Assembly: GCF_025934275.1 (NCBI RefSeq)
Contig: NZ_JAICYI010000018.1
Coordinates: 1-53,826, forward strand
Source of the DNA: Phenylobacterium sp.
GTDB lineage: Bacteria > Pseudomonadota > Alphaproteobacteria > Caulobacterales > Caulobacteraceae
Direction of reading: 5' to 3'
Length of the DNA: 53,826 nt
The notes under the pieces are model-generated. The model saw nothing but the letters and a program-made list of their open reading frames with translations, was not told the origin of the DNA and did no database searches. The position numbers were made by a program, and so were the translations under genes. Shown here one piece after another: positions 19,590 through 28,109 of this stretch (positions are counted from its first letter, which is position 1; every line of letters begins with the position of its first letter).

Positions 19590-20339
19590 ATGTCGGGTGC
19601 GGGGCTCACGGTCACAGGGCTTTCGAAGGCGTACGGCGCGACGCCTGCGCTGGCGGAGCTCACGTTCCAGGTGCGGCCGGGCGAGCTCTACGCGCTCTTG
19701 GGTGCGAACGGGGCCGGCAAGACCACGGCGCTGCGCATCATCGCGGGCCTGCTGGCGCCGGACGCAGGATCGGTGGACGTCTTCGGCGTCGATGCGCTCG
19801 CTGAGCCGGCGCGCGCCAAGCAGCTCACCGCCTGGGTCCCCGACGAGCCGATGCTCTACGAACGGCTGACGCCCTGGGAGCACCTGGAGTTCATCGCCGG
19901 CCTGTGGAACCTGGACCCCGCCCGGGCGCAGGCGCGGGCCGAGGCGCTGCTGCGGCGGCTGGGCCTGTGGGAGGTGCGCGGCCAGCGCTGCGGATCCTTC
20001 TCCAAGGGCATGATGCAGAAGACTGCGCTGGCCGGCGCGCTGCTGCACGAGCCGAAGCTTCTGCTGCTCGACGAGCCGCTCACCGGGCTCGACGCGCGGA
20101 TGGCGCGCGAGGTCAAGGACATGCTCCGCGAGCTGGCGGCGGCGGGCGCGAGCCTGGTGCTCACCACCCACATCCTCGAGGTGGCCGAGCGGATGGCCGA
20201 CCGGATCGGCATCCTGCACCGCGGACGCCTGCTGGCGGAGGGCTCGATGGCGGAGCTGCAGGGCCGCACCCGGGGCGCGGGCACCTTGGAGGAGGTGTTC
20301 CTCGAGCTCACGTTGCAGCCTGCGGCCGTCGGGCCTTGA
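19590..20339 (+). CDS. ABC transporter ATP-binding protein (ABC-2 exporter type)
   Basis: The 249-residue ATPase has Walker A GANGAGKTT at 38-46, a Q-loop region (AWVPDEPMLYERLTPWEHLEF), a signature SFSKGMMQK in place of LSGGQ (typical of ABC-2-type exporters), Walker B LLLLDEPLTGLD and the H-switch LTTHILEVAERM. The C-terminal GTLEEVFLELT is also typical of drug or lipid exporters. Its TGA overlaps the start of the permease gene by four bases (TTGA). With the preceding two-component genes it makes a regulator-kinase-ATPase-permease array. Confidence 0.93.
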   Translation: MSGAGLTVTGLSKAYGATPALAELTFQVRPGELYALLGANGAGKTTALRIIAGLLAPDAGSVDVFGVDALAEPARAKQLTAWVPDEPMLYERLTPWEHLEFIAGLWNLDPARAQARAEALLRRLGLWEVRGQRCGSFSKGMMQKTALAGALLHEPKLLLLDEPLTGLDARMAREVKDMLRELAAAGASLVLTTHILEVAERMADRIGILHRGRLLAEGSMAELQGRTRGAGTLEEVFLELTLQPAAVGP

Positions 20340-21847
20340 GGCTGCCCGCCGGCTCGACCGTGTGGCTGCTGGCCCACGACCTGCGGCTCGACTGGCGCCG
20401 CCGCACCTCAGTGACCGGCGCGCGCCGCTGGCTGGCGCTGATCATCACCATCGGCGCGCCGCTGTTCCTGGCCGGCGTGATGGGCGTGCCCCTGGCGCTG
20501 GCGCTCAACCATTTCGGCCCGCCGCGGGGCTGGACAGCCCAGCTGGTCGCCGCCGCGGCGCTGGCCAGCGCCTTCACCTTCATGCTCTCGCAGGCGCTCG
20601 CCGAGGTGGTGGACGCCCTCTACGAGCGCGGCGACCTGGACCTGCTGTTCTCCTCGCCGATCCCGCCGCGCCGGGTGATCACGGTCAGGGCGCTGGGCAT
20701 CGCCTTCGCCGCCTTCTCGGTGTTCGGCTTCTTCTCGCTCGGGCCGCTGGCGGCGATGGCGGTCATGGGCCACCCGCGCTGGCTGGCGATCCTGCCGGTG
20801 CTCTACGCCTGCGCGCTCGCCGCGACCGGCGTGGCCCTGGCGCTTGGGGCGCTGCTCATCGACTGGGTGGGGCCCAGGCGCACCCGCTTCATCGGCCGGG
20901 CGCTGTCGGTGGGCTTCGGATCGGTGTTCTTCCTGGGGACGCAGGTGCTGGCCCTGGCCAGCGGCCAGATCTCCCGCGGGCCGGCCGTGCTGCGCCTGAG
21001 CCGGCTGGCGGCGGGCTCGGCGCCGCGTCAGATCGAGATCGTGCTGCGCGCCTTCGAGGGCGAGCCGCGGGCGTTCGCAATGGTGGTGGGCGCGCTGCTG
21101 GCGGTCTTTGCGCTCGCCACCGCCTGGTTCGGGCCCAGGTTCGCCGCCTTCCACGCCGCCGCCAAGAGCGCGCCAGCCGCCGGCGCCGCGCGGGCCGGCC
21201 GGCCGCGCCCGTTCCGGCGCGGGCTGCCGGCCGCGGTGCTCGCCAAGGAGCTTCGCCTGCTGCTGCGCGATCCCATGCTGCTGCCGCAGGTGATCCTGCG
21301 GGTGGTCTATCTGGTCCCGGCCGGCATCGTGGCGGTGCAGTATGGCGCCAGGCTCGACTTCACCGCCCTCTCCGGCGCCGTGCTCGCCATGACGCTGATG
21401 GCCAACCAGCTGGCCGGCAGCCTCGCCTGGATGACCATCTCCGCGGAGGATGCGCCTGACCTGCTGGCCAGTTCGCCCGCGCCGCGGACGGTGCTGCTGC
21501 GGATCAAGCTGGCGGCGGCGGTGGGCACGGTGATGGCCATCGTCGCCCTGGTCGCCGCGCCGCTGGCGCTCGTCGCGCCCTACCAGGGGGCGGTGGTGCT
21601 GACCGGATGCGCCGCGGCGGCCGTCTCGGCGGGCCTGGTGAACCTCTGGTGGCAGCGGCCCGGCAAGCGCAGCGCCTTCCGCGAGCGCGCGCCGGCGCCC
21701 TGGTTCGTCAACCTGGCCGAGCTGACGCTTGGGCTGCTGATCGCGCTCGCCGCCGGCCTCGCCTCGGCCCACCACCTCGCCGCCGTCGCGCCGGCCGCCG
21801 CCGCCCTGCTGGTGCTCCTGGCGCTGCGCCTGCCGGCGCGGCCGTGA
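20336..21847 (+). CDS. ABC transporter permease, large polytopic protein
   Basis: About 503 residues with some twelve hydrophobic segments, for example WLALIITIGAPLFLAGVMGV, ALGIAFAAFSVFGFFSL and LAAAVGTVMAIVALVAAPLA. The layout suggests two six-helix halves joined by a Pro/Ala/Arg-rich cytoplasmic linker near residues 275-300, so it may replace a permease dimer. It has no ATPase motifs. The start is uncertain: TTG at 20336 overlaps the ATPase stop (coupling), and GTG at 20360 is the alternative, eight codons shorter. The ALYERGDLDLLFSSPI motif is reminiscent of bacterial exporters of the ABC-2 kind. The substrate is unknown. Confidence 0.85.
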   Translation: MRLPAGSTVWLLAHDLRLDWRRRTSVTGARRWLALIITIGAPLFLAGVMGVPLALALNHFGPPRGWTAQLVAAAALASAFTFMLSQALAEVVDALYERGDLDLLFSSPIPPRRVITVRALGIAFAAFSVFGFFSLGPLAAMAVMGHPRWLAILPVLYACALAATGVALALGALLIDWVGPRRTRFIGRALSVGFGSVFFLGTQVLALASGQISRGPAVLRLSRLAAGSAPRQIEIVLRAFEGEPRAFAMVVGALLAVFALATAWFGPRFAAFHAAAKSAPAAGAARAGRPRPFRRGLPAAVLAKELRLLLRDPMLLPQVILRVVYLVPAGIVAVQYGARLDFTALSGAVLAMTLMANQLAGSLAWMTISAEDAPDLLASSPAPRTVLLRIKLAAAVGTVMAIVALVAAPLALVAPYQGAVVLTGCAAAAVSAGLVNLWWQRPGKRSAFRERAPAPWFVNLAELTLGLLIALAAGLASAHHLAAVAPAAAALLVLLALRLPARP

Positions 21848-21867
21848 GCGGGAGTCTGTTGAGAGGC

Positions 21868-21896
21868 GCCGCCCCTGGGTGACTCGAACACCCGAC
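21868..21896 (-). repeat. Partial copy of tRNA-Thr 3' end (putative attachment site)
   Basis: Bases 21876-21896 are identical over 21 positions to 22548-22568 inside tRNA-Thr (the T arm), in the same orientation. A GCCGCC acceptor remnant is two bases further left (21868-21873). No D arm or anticodon arm follows, so it is not a tRNA gene. A 3'-tRNA duplicate on the 3' side of an intact tRNA is the usual footprint of integrase-mediated insertion. Confidence 0.7.
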
Positions 21897-21909
21897 TTAC
21901 CAAGGTTAC

Positions 21910-22365
21910 TCAGGTCGGCGCAGACCCGAGCTTCGGCGGACCGACGATGAAGGTCGTCGTCCGCGCGGTATCCACCGTCACACTCGCGCCAAACCTGTTT
22001 GCCGCTTCGAAATTTTCGCCGCGGTCAACAACCCGCCCGATGGTAAATCCACGCCAGAAGACCGTCTTTCCTCGTACGTGGGCAATATACGGCTCCGCAT
22101 TCAGGTTCAACGTCAGCGTGTGATTTTGAATGTCATAATCATATACGAAAGATGAGTCGCGAGATCCGTACTTCCTAAGCGGGATTCGCAAGGAGAATGA
22201 TTGACCGGCGAGCAGTTTTTTGTTTGGACCCTCATCAAACTCATCTATTCTCTTGTAGTCGGCGACCGCAGTCATGGCGTCGGTGAGTTGTTTCTCCGTC
22301 GCCACCTGAGCCTGCGCCGTGGTTATCACCAGCACGGCCGTCGCCGCGATCCACGTCAACTTCAT
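21910..22365 (-). CDS. Secreted protein of unknown function in a tRNA-flanked insert
   Basis: The 151-residue protein has a clear signal peptide (MKLTWIAATAVLVITTAQAQ, cleavage after AQA). The mature part is predicted to be mostly beta: SFSLRIPLRKYGSRDSSFVYDYD, HTLTLNLNAEPY and VTVDTARTTTFIVG. No family is recognised. Base composition is visibly lower in G+C than every neighbour, with runs such as GAAATTTTCG and ATCATATACG, which suggests recent acquisition. It lies between tRNA-Thr and the duplicated tRNA end, with no integrase or mobility gene. The rest of the insert (22366-22537) shows no gene to me. Confidence 0.7.
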   Translation of the reverse strand: MKLTWIAATAVLVITTAQAQVATEKQLTDAMTAVADYKRIDEFDEGPNKKLLAGQSFSLRIPLRKYGSRDSSFVYDYDIQNHTLTLNLNAEPYIAHVRGKTVFWRGFTIGRVVDRGENFEAANRFGASVTVDTARTTTFIVGPPKLGSAPT

Positions 22366-22537
22366 CCCGCCCCCGCTAAAGCGTCGGCGTGAAGAGGGGA
22401 GAAAAGGCCTAACAAGACGTATCCAGTGCGGCCGGTCGCCTGGTTCGGCTTGGCGCTCCGTTTCACCAGCCCCTTCCGGGAAGCCGCACCCGTCTGGGAC
22501 CCAAACGCATCGCGCCCGTGCTTCCTAGCCAGAGGTG

Positions 22538-22613
22538 TGGTGCCGCCTGGGTGACTCGAACACCCGACCTACGCATTACGAATGCGCCGCTCTACCGGCT
22601 GAGCTAAGGCGGC
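22538..22613 (-). tRNA. tRNA-Thr (anticodon CGT)
   Basis: A full cloverleaf reads on the minus strand. The acceptor stem is GCCGCCT/AGGCGGC, the D arm GCTCAGCCGGTAGAGC, and the anticodon stem-loop GCGCA-TTCGTAA-TGCGT gives anticodon CGT (codon ACG). The T arm is GGGTGTTCGAGTCACCC, and discriminator A is followed by an encoded CCA. Length is 76 bases. Its 3' end faces the insert at 21.9-22.5 kb, as expected of an integration target. Confidence 0.96.
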
Positions 22614-22662
22614 CCAAGGAGGTTGCGGCGGCGCGAGGACCCGGCCGCCGGGGCGCGCCTAT

Positions 22663-22905
22663 TTAGCGGCTCTGCGTACGATCGCCAAGCGGCGCGGCCG
22701 CCGGCGCCGGGCGGGGGCCCTCCGGCGGACCGGCGGGGCGTTGTGGCAGGAGGCGCGGCGCGAGGCTCCAGATCCCGGCGCCGGCGAGCACGCAGATCAG
22801 GCCGAACGCGATCATCGCCCAGAAGCTCGCGCCCAGCACGCTGCGGGGCCGGTCGGCGGCGGGGTCCTTGGGCGCGGCGAGGTCCGGATCGGGCGGCGCG
22901 CTCAT
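22663..22905 (-). CDS. Small single-pass membrane protein following hemD
   Basis: An 80-residue protein with one transmembrane helix (ASFWAMIAFGLICVLAGAGI) between a Pro/Asp-rich cytoplasmic N-terminus and a Pro/Ala-rich tail. Its ATG overlaps the hemD TGA by four bases (ATGA), so it is translated with hemD. I do not recognise the family. The position after hemC-hemD recalls the place where hemX or hemY-like membrane proteins sit in other bacteria, but the protein is far too short to be either. It ends 50 bases before tRNA-Thr. Confidence 0.7.
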   Translation of the reverse strand: MSAPPDPDLAAPKDPAADRPRSVLGASFWAMIAFGLICVLAGAGIWSLAPRLLPQRPAGPPEGPRPAPAAAPLGDRTQSR

Positions 22906-23606
22906 GGCTTGCGGTCGATCAGATTGAGCAGCGCCGCTTCGAGCGGAAAGGGCGGAAAGGCCTTGGCGGCGAGCCGCGCGCGGGCGAGCGGCCGGATCAC
23001 CGCCTTCGACAGGCCGAGCGCGCGCAGCTGCGGCGCCGGATGGGCCCTGAGCACCGCGGCCAGCGCCTTGGCGGCGCGCGGCGAGTGCAGCAGGGCGGCG
23101 TCGGCCTTGACCAGCGCCTCGGCCCGGGCCGGATCGAGCTTCACCGGGCCGGTCTCGTAGAGCACCAGCCGGCGGGCCGGCACGCCGTGCTTGTCCAGCG
23201 CGTCGACCAGGTCGCCCGCCGGCTCCGCCGCGCCCGCATGCAGCACCGCGCCGCGCAGCTCGCTGCGGCGCGAGGCGATGCCTTCGGCCAGGGCGTCGAC
23301 GTCGCCGTCGGCGGAGAGCACGGTGCGGAACCCGGCGGCGCGCGCCGCCTGGGCGGTCGCCGCGCCCACCGCGAACACCCGCAGCCGCCGCTCGCCGGAT
23401 GTCTCGGCGAAGGCGTGCACGCCGTTGGCGCTGGTGAAGGCGAGCGCCGCGACCCCGCGCAGGTCGACCTCGACGTCGGCGATCGGACGCACCGCCAGCA
23501 GCGGCGCGACGACGGCCTCGTGGCCCAGCGCGCGGACGCGCTCGGCGGTCAGCTCCGCGCCCGGCTGGGTGCGGGTGATCCAAATCGTCTGTCTGCGGCC
23601 GGCCAT
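22902..23606 (-). CDS. hemD: Uroporphyrinogen-III synthase
   Basis: The 234-residue enzyme cyclises hydroxymethylbilane to uroporphyrinogen III with inversion of ring D, the branch point for haem, sirohaem and cobalamin. HemD proteins are poorly conserved; visible family features are the start IWITRTQPGAELTAERVRALG, LAFTSANGVHAF, VFAVGAATAQAARAAGF and LVLYETGPV. The two-lobe layout and length match. It lies directly downstream of hemC on the same strand with an 88-base gap and overlaps the small membrane gene that follows. Confidence 0.88.
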   Translation of the reverse strand: MAGRRQTIWITRTQPGAELTAERVRALGHEAVVAPLLAVRPIADVEVDLRGVAALAFTSANGVHAFAETSGERRLRVFAVGAATAQAARAAGFRTVLSADGDVDALAEGIASRRSELRGAVLHAGAAEPAGDLVDALDKHGVPARRLVLYETGPVKLDPARAEALVKADAALLHSPRAAKALAAVLRAHPAPQLRALGLSKAVIRPLARARLAAKAFPPFPLEAALLNLIDRKP

Positions 23607-23694
23607 CCGCCGATCCTAAGGCCCAACCCGAGCGCCTGAGACAACCGAAGCCGCGGGTGGCGTCAAGCGTTAGCCGGGCGGCAAGCCGCGCAGG

Positions 23695-24678
23695 TCACAG
23701 GGAAATCGCCGCCCCGCCCTCGGCGCGGACCGCCTCGCCCAGCGAGACGCCCAGCGCCCGGGCCGAGGCCTCCCAGTCCGCCATCTCGGCGAGGTCGGAT
23801 TCGCCGGCGCGCCGGAAGCGCAGCCGCCCATCGGGAGACAGGGCTTCGACGATCAGCTTCAGCCGCATGCCGTCGAGCCAGGCGTGCGCCCCGATCGGGG
23901 TCTTGCAGGAGCCTTCCAACGCGGCGAGCGCGCCGCGCTCGGCGGCGACGGCGACGGTGGTGGGCTCGTGGCGCAGCGCCGTGGCCCAGGGCAGGTCGCG
24001 GTCGGCCGCGCGGGTCTCGATCGCCAGCGCGCCCTGACCCGGGGCCGGCGGGCATTCGGTCGGGTCGATCAGGCTCTGCGGCAGGTCGCCCAAGCCCAGA
24101 CGCCTGAGCCCGGCGAGCGCCAACAGGATGGCGTCGGCCTCGCCGGCCCGCAGCTTGGCGAGCCGCGTGTCGACGTTGCCGCGCAGCAGGGACACTTCGA
24201 GATCAGGGCGCCGGTGCAGCGACTGCGCCTGGCGGCGCAGGCTGGCGGTGCCGAGCCTTGCGCCTTGCGGCAGCGCCTCCAGCCGCTCGGCCTTGAGGCT
24301 CAGGAACGCGTCCCGGGGATCCTCGCGCTCCGGCACCGCGGCGATGCAGAGGCCGTCGGGCAGCACGGCCGGCACGTCCTTCATGGAGTGGACGGCGCAG
24401 TCGATGCGGCCGGCCAGCAGCGCCTCCTCGATCTCCTTGGTGAACAGGCCCTTGCCGCCGATCTCCAGCAGGCGGCGGTCCTGCACCTTGTCGCCGGTGG
24501 TGGTGATGACGACGAGCGGGGCGACGCGCTCGGCCTCGGCGGGGTCGGCGCCCAGCGCCTCGGCGATCCGCCGCTGCACCAACCCCGCCTGGGCCAGCGA
24601 GAGCTTGGAGCCGCGCGCGCCGATCCGCACGTGCGCGTCCGCCACTTTCTCATCACGGGCGGGCGGTTGCGTGGGCAC
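23695..24678 (-). CDS. hemC: Porphobilinogen deaminase (hydroxymethylbilane synthase)
   Basis: The 327-residue enzyme polymerises four porphobilinogens into hydroxymethylbilane. Motifs: [14 protein letters not shown], the catalytic region [45 protein letters not shown], and Cys258 in [11 protein letters not shown], which carries the dipyrromethane cofactor. The first codon is GTG (minus strand of 24676-24678), as no ATG lies upstream of the conserved start. It is divergent from tsaD with a 65-base gap, an arrangement (hemC against tsaD-gpsA) that I recall from other alphaproteobacteria. Confidence 0.96.
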   Translation of the reverse strand: MPTQPPARDEKVADAHVRIGARGSKLSLAQAGLVQRRIAEALGADPAEAERVAPLVVITTTGDKVQDRRLLEIGGKGLFTKEIEEALLAGRIDCAVHSMKDVPAVLPDGLCIAAVPEREDPRDAFLSLKAERLEALPQGARLGTASLRRQAQSLHRRPDLEVSLLRGNVDTRLAKLRAGEADAILLALAGLRRLGLGDLPQSLIDPTECPPAPGQGALAIETRAADRDLPWATALRHEPTTVAVAAERGALAALEGSCKTPIGAHAWLDGMRLKLIVEALSPDGRLRFRRAGESDLAEMADWEASARALGVSLGEAVRAEGGAAISL

Positions 24679-24743
24679 GGAGCGCGGTCTACCTGCAAGC
24701 GTTGAACGAACTCGCTACAGGACGGGGCGCCCCCCGGCAACCG

Positions 24744-25844
24744 ATGAGCCCCGCCCGCACCGCCCAAACCATCCTCGGCCTGGAGACCAGCTGCGACGAG
24801 ACCGCCGCGGCGGTGGTGCGGCTGGCCGGTGACGGCGCCGTGCAGGTGCTCTCCTCCGTAGTGGCGAGCCAGATCGCCCGCCACGCGCCGTTTGGCGGGG
24901 TGGTGCCGGAGATCGCGGCGCGCGCCCATGTGGAGGTGATCGAGGCCATCGCCGAGCGGGCGCTGGCCGAGGCGGCCCTGAGCTACGCCGAGCTGACCGG
25001 GATCGCCGCGACCGCCGGGCCCGGCCTGGTCGGCGGGGTGATGGTCGGGCTGTCGTTCGGCAAGGCCGCCGCGCTGGCGCGCGGCCTGCCGCTCGCGGCC
25101 GTGAACCATCTGGAGGGCCACGCGGTCTCGGCGCGGCTCGCGGCGCGGCTGGACTACCCCTTCCTGCTGCTGCTGGTCTCCGGCGGCCACTGCCAGCTCC
25201 TGGAGGTGGCGGGCGTCGGCGCCTGCCGCCGGCTGGGCTCGACGATCGACGACGCGGCCGGCGAGGCGTTCGACAAGATCGCCAAGACGCTGGGGCTGCC
25301 CTATCCGGGCGGACCGGCGCTGGAGCGGCTGGCGAAAGCCGGCGATGCGCAGCGCTTCGCCCTGCCGCGCGCGCTGCTCGACCGCAAGGACTGCGACTTC
25401 TCCTTCTCCGGCCTGAAGACCGCCGCGGCGCGACTGGCCGAGGGCCTGAGCTCGGAGGCGGACCGCGCCGACCTCGCGGCCGCCGTGCAGGCCGCGATCG
25501 CCCGCCAGCTCGCCGAGCGCAGCGACCGGGCCATGGCGCTCTATGCCCGCGAGCACGCTGGCCGCGACCTGCGGTTCGTCGTCGCCGGCGGGGTGGCCGC
25601 GAACGAAACGGTGCGGCGCCGGCTGACCGAGGGGGCGGCCGCCCGGGGCTTCATCTTCGCCGCCCCGCCGCTCGAGTACTGCACCGATAACGCCGCGATG
25701 ATCGCGCTGGCCGGCGCCGAGCGGCTGGCCCAGGGATTGTCTGATCCGCTGCATGCGCCCGCCCGCCCGCGCTGGCCGCTGGACGCGGCCGCCGCGCTGG
25801 CGAGCCCGACCCACGTTCCCGGCCGCAAGGGCGCCAAGGCATGA
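24744..25844 (+). CDS. tsaD: tRNA threonylcarbamoyladenosine biosynthesis protein TsaD
   Basis: Catalytic ASKHA-fold subunit of the t6A synthase, which transfers threonylcarbamoyl to A37 of ANN-decoding tRNAs with TsaB and TsaE. The 366-residue protein begins [16 protein letters not shown], has the metal-binding pair in NHLEGH (His122, His126), then LVSGGHCQL, the [20 protein letters not shown] signature and [20 protein letters not shown] at 24702 would add 14 residues; the ATG at 24744 matches homologues. The partner tsaB is also in this window at 42241. gpsA follows after 10 bases. Confidence 0.97.
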   Translation: MSPARTAQTILGLETSCDETAAAVVRLAGDGAVQVLSSVVASQIARHAPFGGVVPEIAARAHVEVIEAIAERALAEAALSYAELTGIAATAGPGLVGGVMVGLSFGKAAALARGLPLAAVNHLEGHAVSARLAARLDYPFLLLLVSGGHCQLLEVAGVGACRRLGSTIDDAAGEAFDKIAKTLGLPYPGGPALERLAKAGDAQRFALPRALLDRKDCDFSFSGLKTAAARLAEGLSSEADRADLAAAVQAAIARQLAERSDRAMALYAREHAGRDLRFVVAGGVAANETVRRRLTEGAAARGFIFAAPPLEYCTDNAAMIALAGAERLAQGLSDPLHAPARPRWPLDAAAALASPTHVPGRKGAKA

Positions 25845-25854
25845 GGGTCGGAGC

Positions 25855-26844
25855 GTGAAGCGCGCCGGCGTCGTCGGCGGCGGGGCCTGGGGGACGGCGC
25901 TCGCCCAGGTCTGCGCCCGGGCCGGGCTGGAGACCGTGCTCTGGGCGCGCGAGCCGGAGGTGGTGGTCGCGGTCAACGAGGAACACGAGAACCGGCTGTT
26001 CCTGCCGGGCGTGGCGCTGGACGCCGGCGTGCGCGCGAGCCACGACTTCGCCGACCTGGCGCGCAGCGAGTTCGTGCTGGCGGTCGTCCCCGCGCAGCAC
26101 CTGCGATCGACGCTGGGCGCCTTCGCCGGGGCCGTGGAGCCCGGGCTGCCCGTCGTGCTCTGCGCCAAGGGAATCGAGCAGGGCTCGCTGAAGCTGATGA
26201 CGCAGGTGCTGGCCGAGGCCGCGCCCGCCGCGCGGCCGGCGGTGCTCTCGGGCCCATCCTTCGCCGGCGAGGTGGCGCGCGGCCTGCCGACCGCCATCAC
26301 CCTCGCGTGCCCCGACCCGGAGCTCGGCTGGACCTTGGCCCAAGCCATCGCCTCCCCCACCTTCCGCCCCTATCTCGCGGCCGACATGGTGGGCGCCGAG
26401 GCCGGCGGCGCGGTCAAGAACGTGCTGGCGATCGCCTGCGGCGTGGTGGAGGGCCGCGGCCTCGGGCGGAGCGCGCATGCGGCGCTGATCACCCGCGGCT
26501 TCGCCGAGCTGACCCGCATCGCGGTGGCGCTGGGCGGCGAAGCGGAGACGGTGGCCGGGCTCTGCGGCCTGGGCGACCTGGTGCTCACCTGCTCCAGCCC
26601 GCAATCGCGCAACATGAGCGTCGGCCTGGCGCTCGGGAAGGGCGAGAGCCTGGAGGCGGCGCTCGCCGGCAAGCTGTCGGTGGCCGAAGGCGTGGCCTCG
26701 GCGCCGGCGGTCAAGGCGCTCGCCCGCCGGCTCGGCGTCGACGCGCCGATCTGTGCGGCTGTCGCGGCGATCCTGGCCGGCGAGATCGGCGTCGACGAGG
26801 CCATCGCCGGCCTGCTCGCAAGACCGCTTCGGGAGGAAAAGTGA
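25855..26844 (+). CDS. gpsA: Glycerol-3-phosphate dehydrogenase [NAD(P)+]
   Basis: The 329-residue cytosolic enzyme reduces dihydroxyacetone phosphate to sn-glycerol-3-phosphate for phospholipid synthesis. A Rossmann NAD-binding loop [11 protein letters not shown] starts the protein, [16 protein letters not shown] is the family signature, and the catalytic lysine lies in [14 protein letters not shown]. The substrate-binding [12 protein letters not shown] follows. The GTG start at 25855 is preceded by GAGGG (25843-25847) and gives the expected N-terminus. The TGA overlaps the ATG of the yciI-like gene by one base. Confidence 0.95.
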   Translation: MKRAGVVGGGAWGTALAQVCARAGLETVLWAREPEVVVAVNEEHENRLFLPGVALDAGVRASHDFADLARSEFVLAVVPAQHLRSTLGAFAGAVEPGLPVVLCAKGIEQGSLKLMTQVLAEAAPAARPAVLSGPSFAGEVARGLPTAITLACPDPELGWTLAQAIASPTFRPYLAADMVGAEAGGAVKNVLAIACGVVEGRGLGRSAHAALITRGFAELTRIAVALGGEAETVAGLCGLGDLVLTCSSPQSRNMSVGLALGKGESLEAALAGKLSVAEGVASAPAVKALARRLGVDAPICAAVAAILAGEIGVDEAIAGLLARPLREEK

Positions 26845-27122
26845 TGCCGCTGTTCGCGCTCGTCTGCATCGACAAGCCCAATTCGCTCGCGGTCCGCATG
26901 GGCGCGCGTGAGCGGCACCTGGCCTGGGCGAAGGACCAGCCGCTGAAGCTCGGCGGCCCCTTCCTCGACGAGAAGGGCGACATGGCGGGCTCGCTGATCA
27001 TCATCGAGGCGGAGGACCTGGCCGCGGCCCGGGCGTTCAACGCCGCCGATCCCTACACCCAGGCGGGGCTCTGGGCCTCGGTCGACATCCGCCCCTTCCG
27101 GGTCACGATTGACAGGCTCTAG
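26844..27122 (+). CDS. YciI-like protein
   Basis: A 92-residue single-domain protein of the YciI/ferredoxin-like dimer family. It begins [28 protein letters not shown] cut at family-typical points, with the conserved His in ERHLAW and Asp in FNAADPYTQAGL. Family members resemble muconolactone isomerase and YciI of E. coli; catalysis has been shown for few of them. The GSLIIIEAEDLAAARAF segment is the usual central strand-helix. It is coupled to gpsA (TGATG) and overlaps the Rieske gene by 14 bases, so the three form one operon. Confidence 0.88.
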   Translation: MPLFALVCIDKPNSLAVRMGARERHLAWAKDQPLKLGGPFLDEKGDMAGSLIIIEAEDLAAARAFNAADPYTQAGLWASVDIRPFRVTIDRL

Positions 27123-27471
27123 CGACAACCCGGCGCGGCCGGCCGCGGGCGTGCGGCTCTGCGAGCTGGCGGAGATTCCCGATCCGGGCGCCAAGGGGTT
27201 CCGCTTCCGCGCCGAGCGATGGCTGTTCGCAGGCTTCGTGGTGCGCGCGGGCGACCTGCTGGCGGGCTATGTGGATTCCTGCCCGCACGCCGCCTGGCCG
27301 CTCGCCGCCCTCGACGACCGCTACCTCACCCGCGATGCGCGCCACATCCTGTGCACGGGCCACGGGGCGCTGTTCCGGCTGGACGGCGTCTGCGTGGCAG
27401 GGCCCTGCGAGGGCCGGCGGCTGTTCGACTGGCCGGTGACGGTGAGGGATGGGGCGGTGTGGACGGCTTGA
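27109..27471 (+). CDS. Rieske [2Fe-2S] ferredoxin-like protein
   Basis: The protein of up to 120 residues binds a Rieske cluster through CPH (in DSCPHAAWPL) and CTGH (in ILCTGHGALF), with the typical loop GVCVAGPCEGRRL. It lacks transmembrane and oxygenase domains, so it is a small soluble electron carrier. The long start is a TTG at 27109 inside the yciI-like gene; a GTG at 27151 is the alternative and would remove the overlap. The place next to yciI and gpsA is probably a transcription unit rather than a functional one. Confidence 0.85.
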   Translation: MTGSSDNPARPAAGVRLCELAEIPDPGAKGFRFRAERWLFAGFVVRAGDLLAGYVDSCPHAAWPLAALDDRYLTRDARHILCTGHGALFRLDGVCVAGPCEGRRLFDWPVTVRDGAVWTA

Positions 27472-27475
27472 GCCG

Positions 27476-28030
27476 TCAGCGCGTGAACAGCGCCGCGATG
27501 TCGGGCCAGAGGTAGGCGACCTCCTGCAGCAGCGCGCCGCCGGGGCCGCGCTCGGAGCGCGCCGGCTCGGGCTCGCCGCCGAGATGCTCGTAGAAGCCGC
27601 GGGCGCGTCGGTTCTCCGCCAGCACCGAGATCATCAGCGAGCCGGCGCCCTGGGCGGCGAGCGCCCGCGCGGTCCCCAGCATCAGCCGCCTGCCGAGGCC
27701 GAGGCCCTGGGCTCGTTTCAGGACGTAGAGCGTGGCGATCTCCGCCTCGCCGGAGCGTCCTCGCCGGGAGGGGCTGCCCTGCGCGTAGCCCAGGAGTCCG
27801 TCCGGCCCGGCCGCGGCGAGGGTCACCTCGTTCGCACCCGGGTAGGTGAGCGCGCGACGGAACCGGCGGGTGAAGCCGGCCTCGCTCATCCGGGCGAGGT
27901 AGGCGTCGGGCAACAGGCCGCGGTAACTCTCGCGCCACGAGGCCACGTGCACGTGGGCCAGCGCCTCGGCATCCGCCGGCCCTGCGGGCAGGATGAGGAT
28001 CGAGACCGACGCTCCACGGGATTGCGGCAT
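27476..28030 (-). CDS. GNAT-family N-acetyltransferase
   Basis: The 184-residue protein is a single GNAT domain. The N-terminal part has the RimI-like pattern HVHVASWRESYRGLLPDAYL. Motif A with the acetyl-CoA pyrophosphate loop is LYVLKRAQGLGLGRRLM, and motif B is VLAENRRARGFYEHLGGEPE. The substrate cannot be told. The start at 28030 (MPQSRGASVSILILP) is preferred to an in-frame start 54 codons upstream, which lies inside the divergent mutS gene. The stop is five bases from the stop of the convergent Rieske gene. Confidence 0.85.
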   Translation of the reverse strand: MPQSRGASVSILILPAGPADAEALAHVHVASWRESYRGLLPDAYLARMSEAGFTRRFRRALTYPGANEVTLAAAGPDGLLGYAQGSPSRRGRSGEAEIATLYVLKRAQGLGLGRRLMLGTARALAAQGAGSLMISVLAENRRARGFYEHLGGEPEPARSERGPGGALLQEVAYLWPDIAALFTR

Positions 28031-28109
28031 CCTTCCACAGCTTGGCCCTGTTCGCGGCCGGTTCAAGGGCTGACCCGACTCGCATCGGCCGCTAGCCTGC
28101 CGGGCTCCG

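Noticed and set aside
21868..21896. A second tRNA gene
   Set aside because: Only the T arm and part of the acceptor strand are present; no anticodon or D arm can be drawn in the following 60 bases.
22366..22537. An extra small gene between the secreted protein and tRNA-Thr
   Set aside because: Short open frames exist, but none has a plausible ribosome-binding site, recognisable product or consistent codon use.
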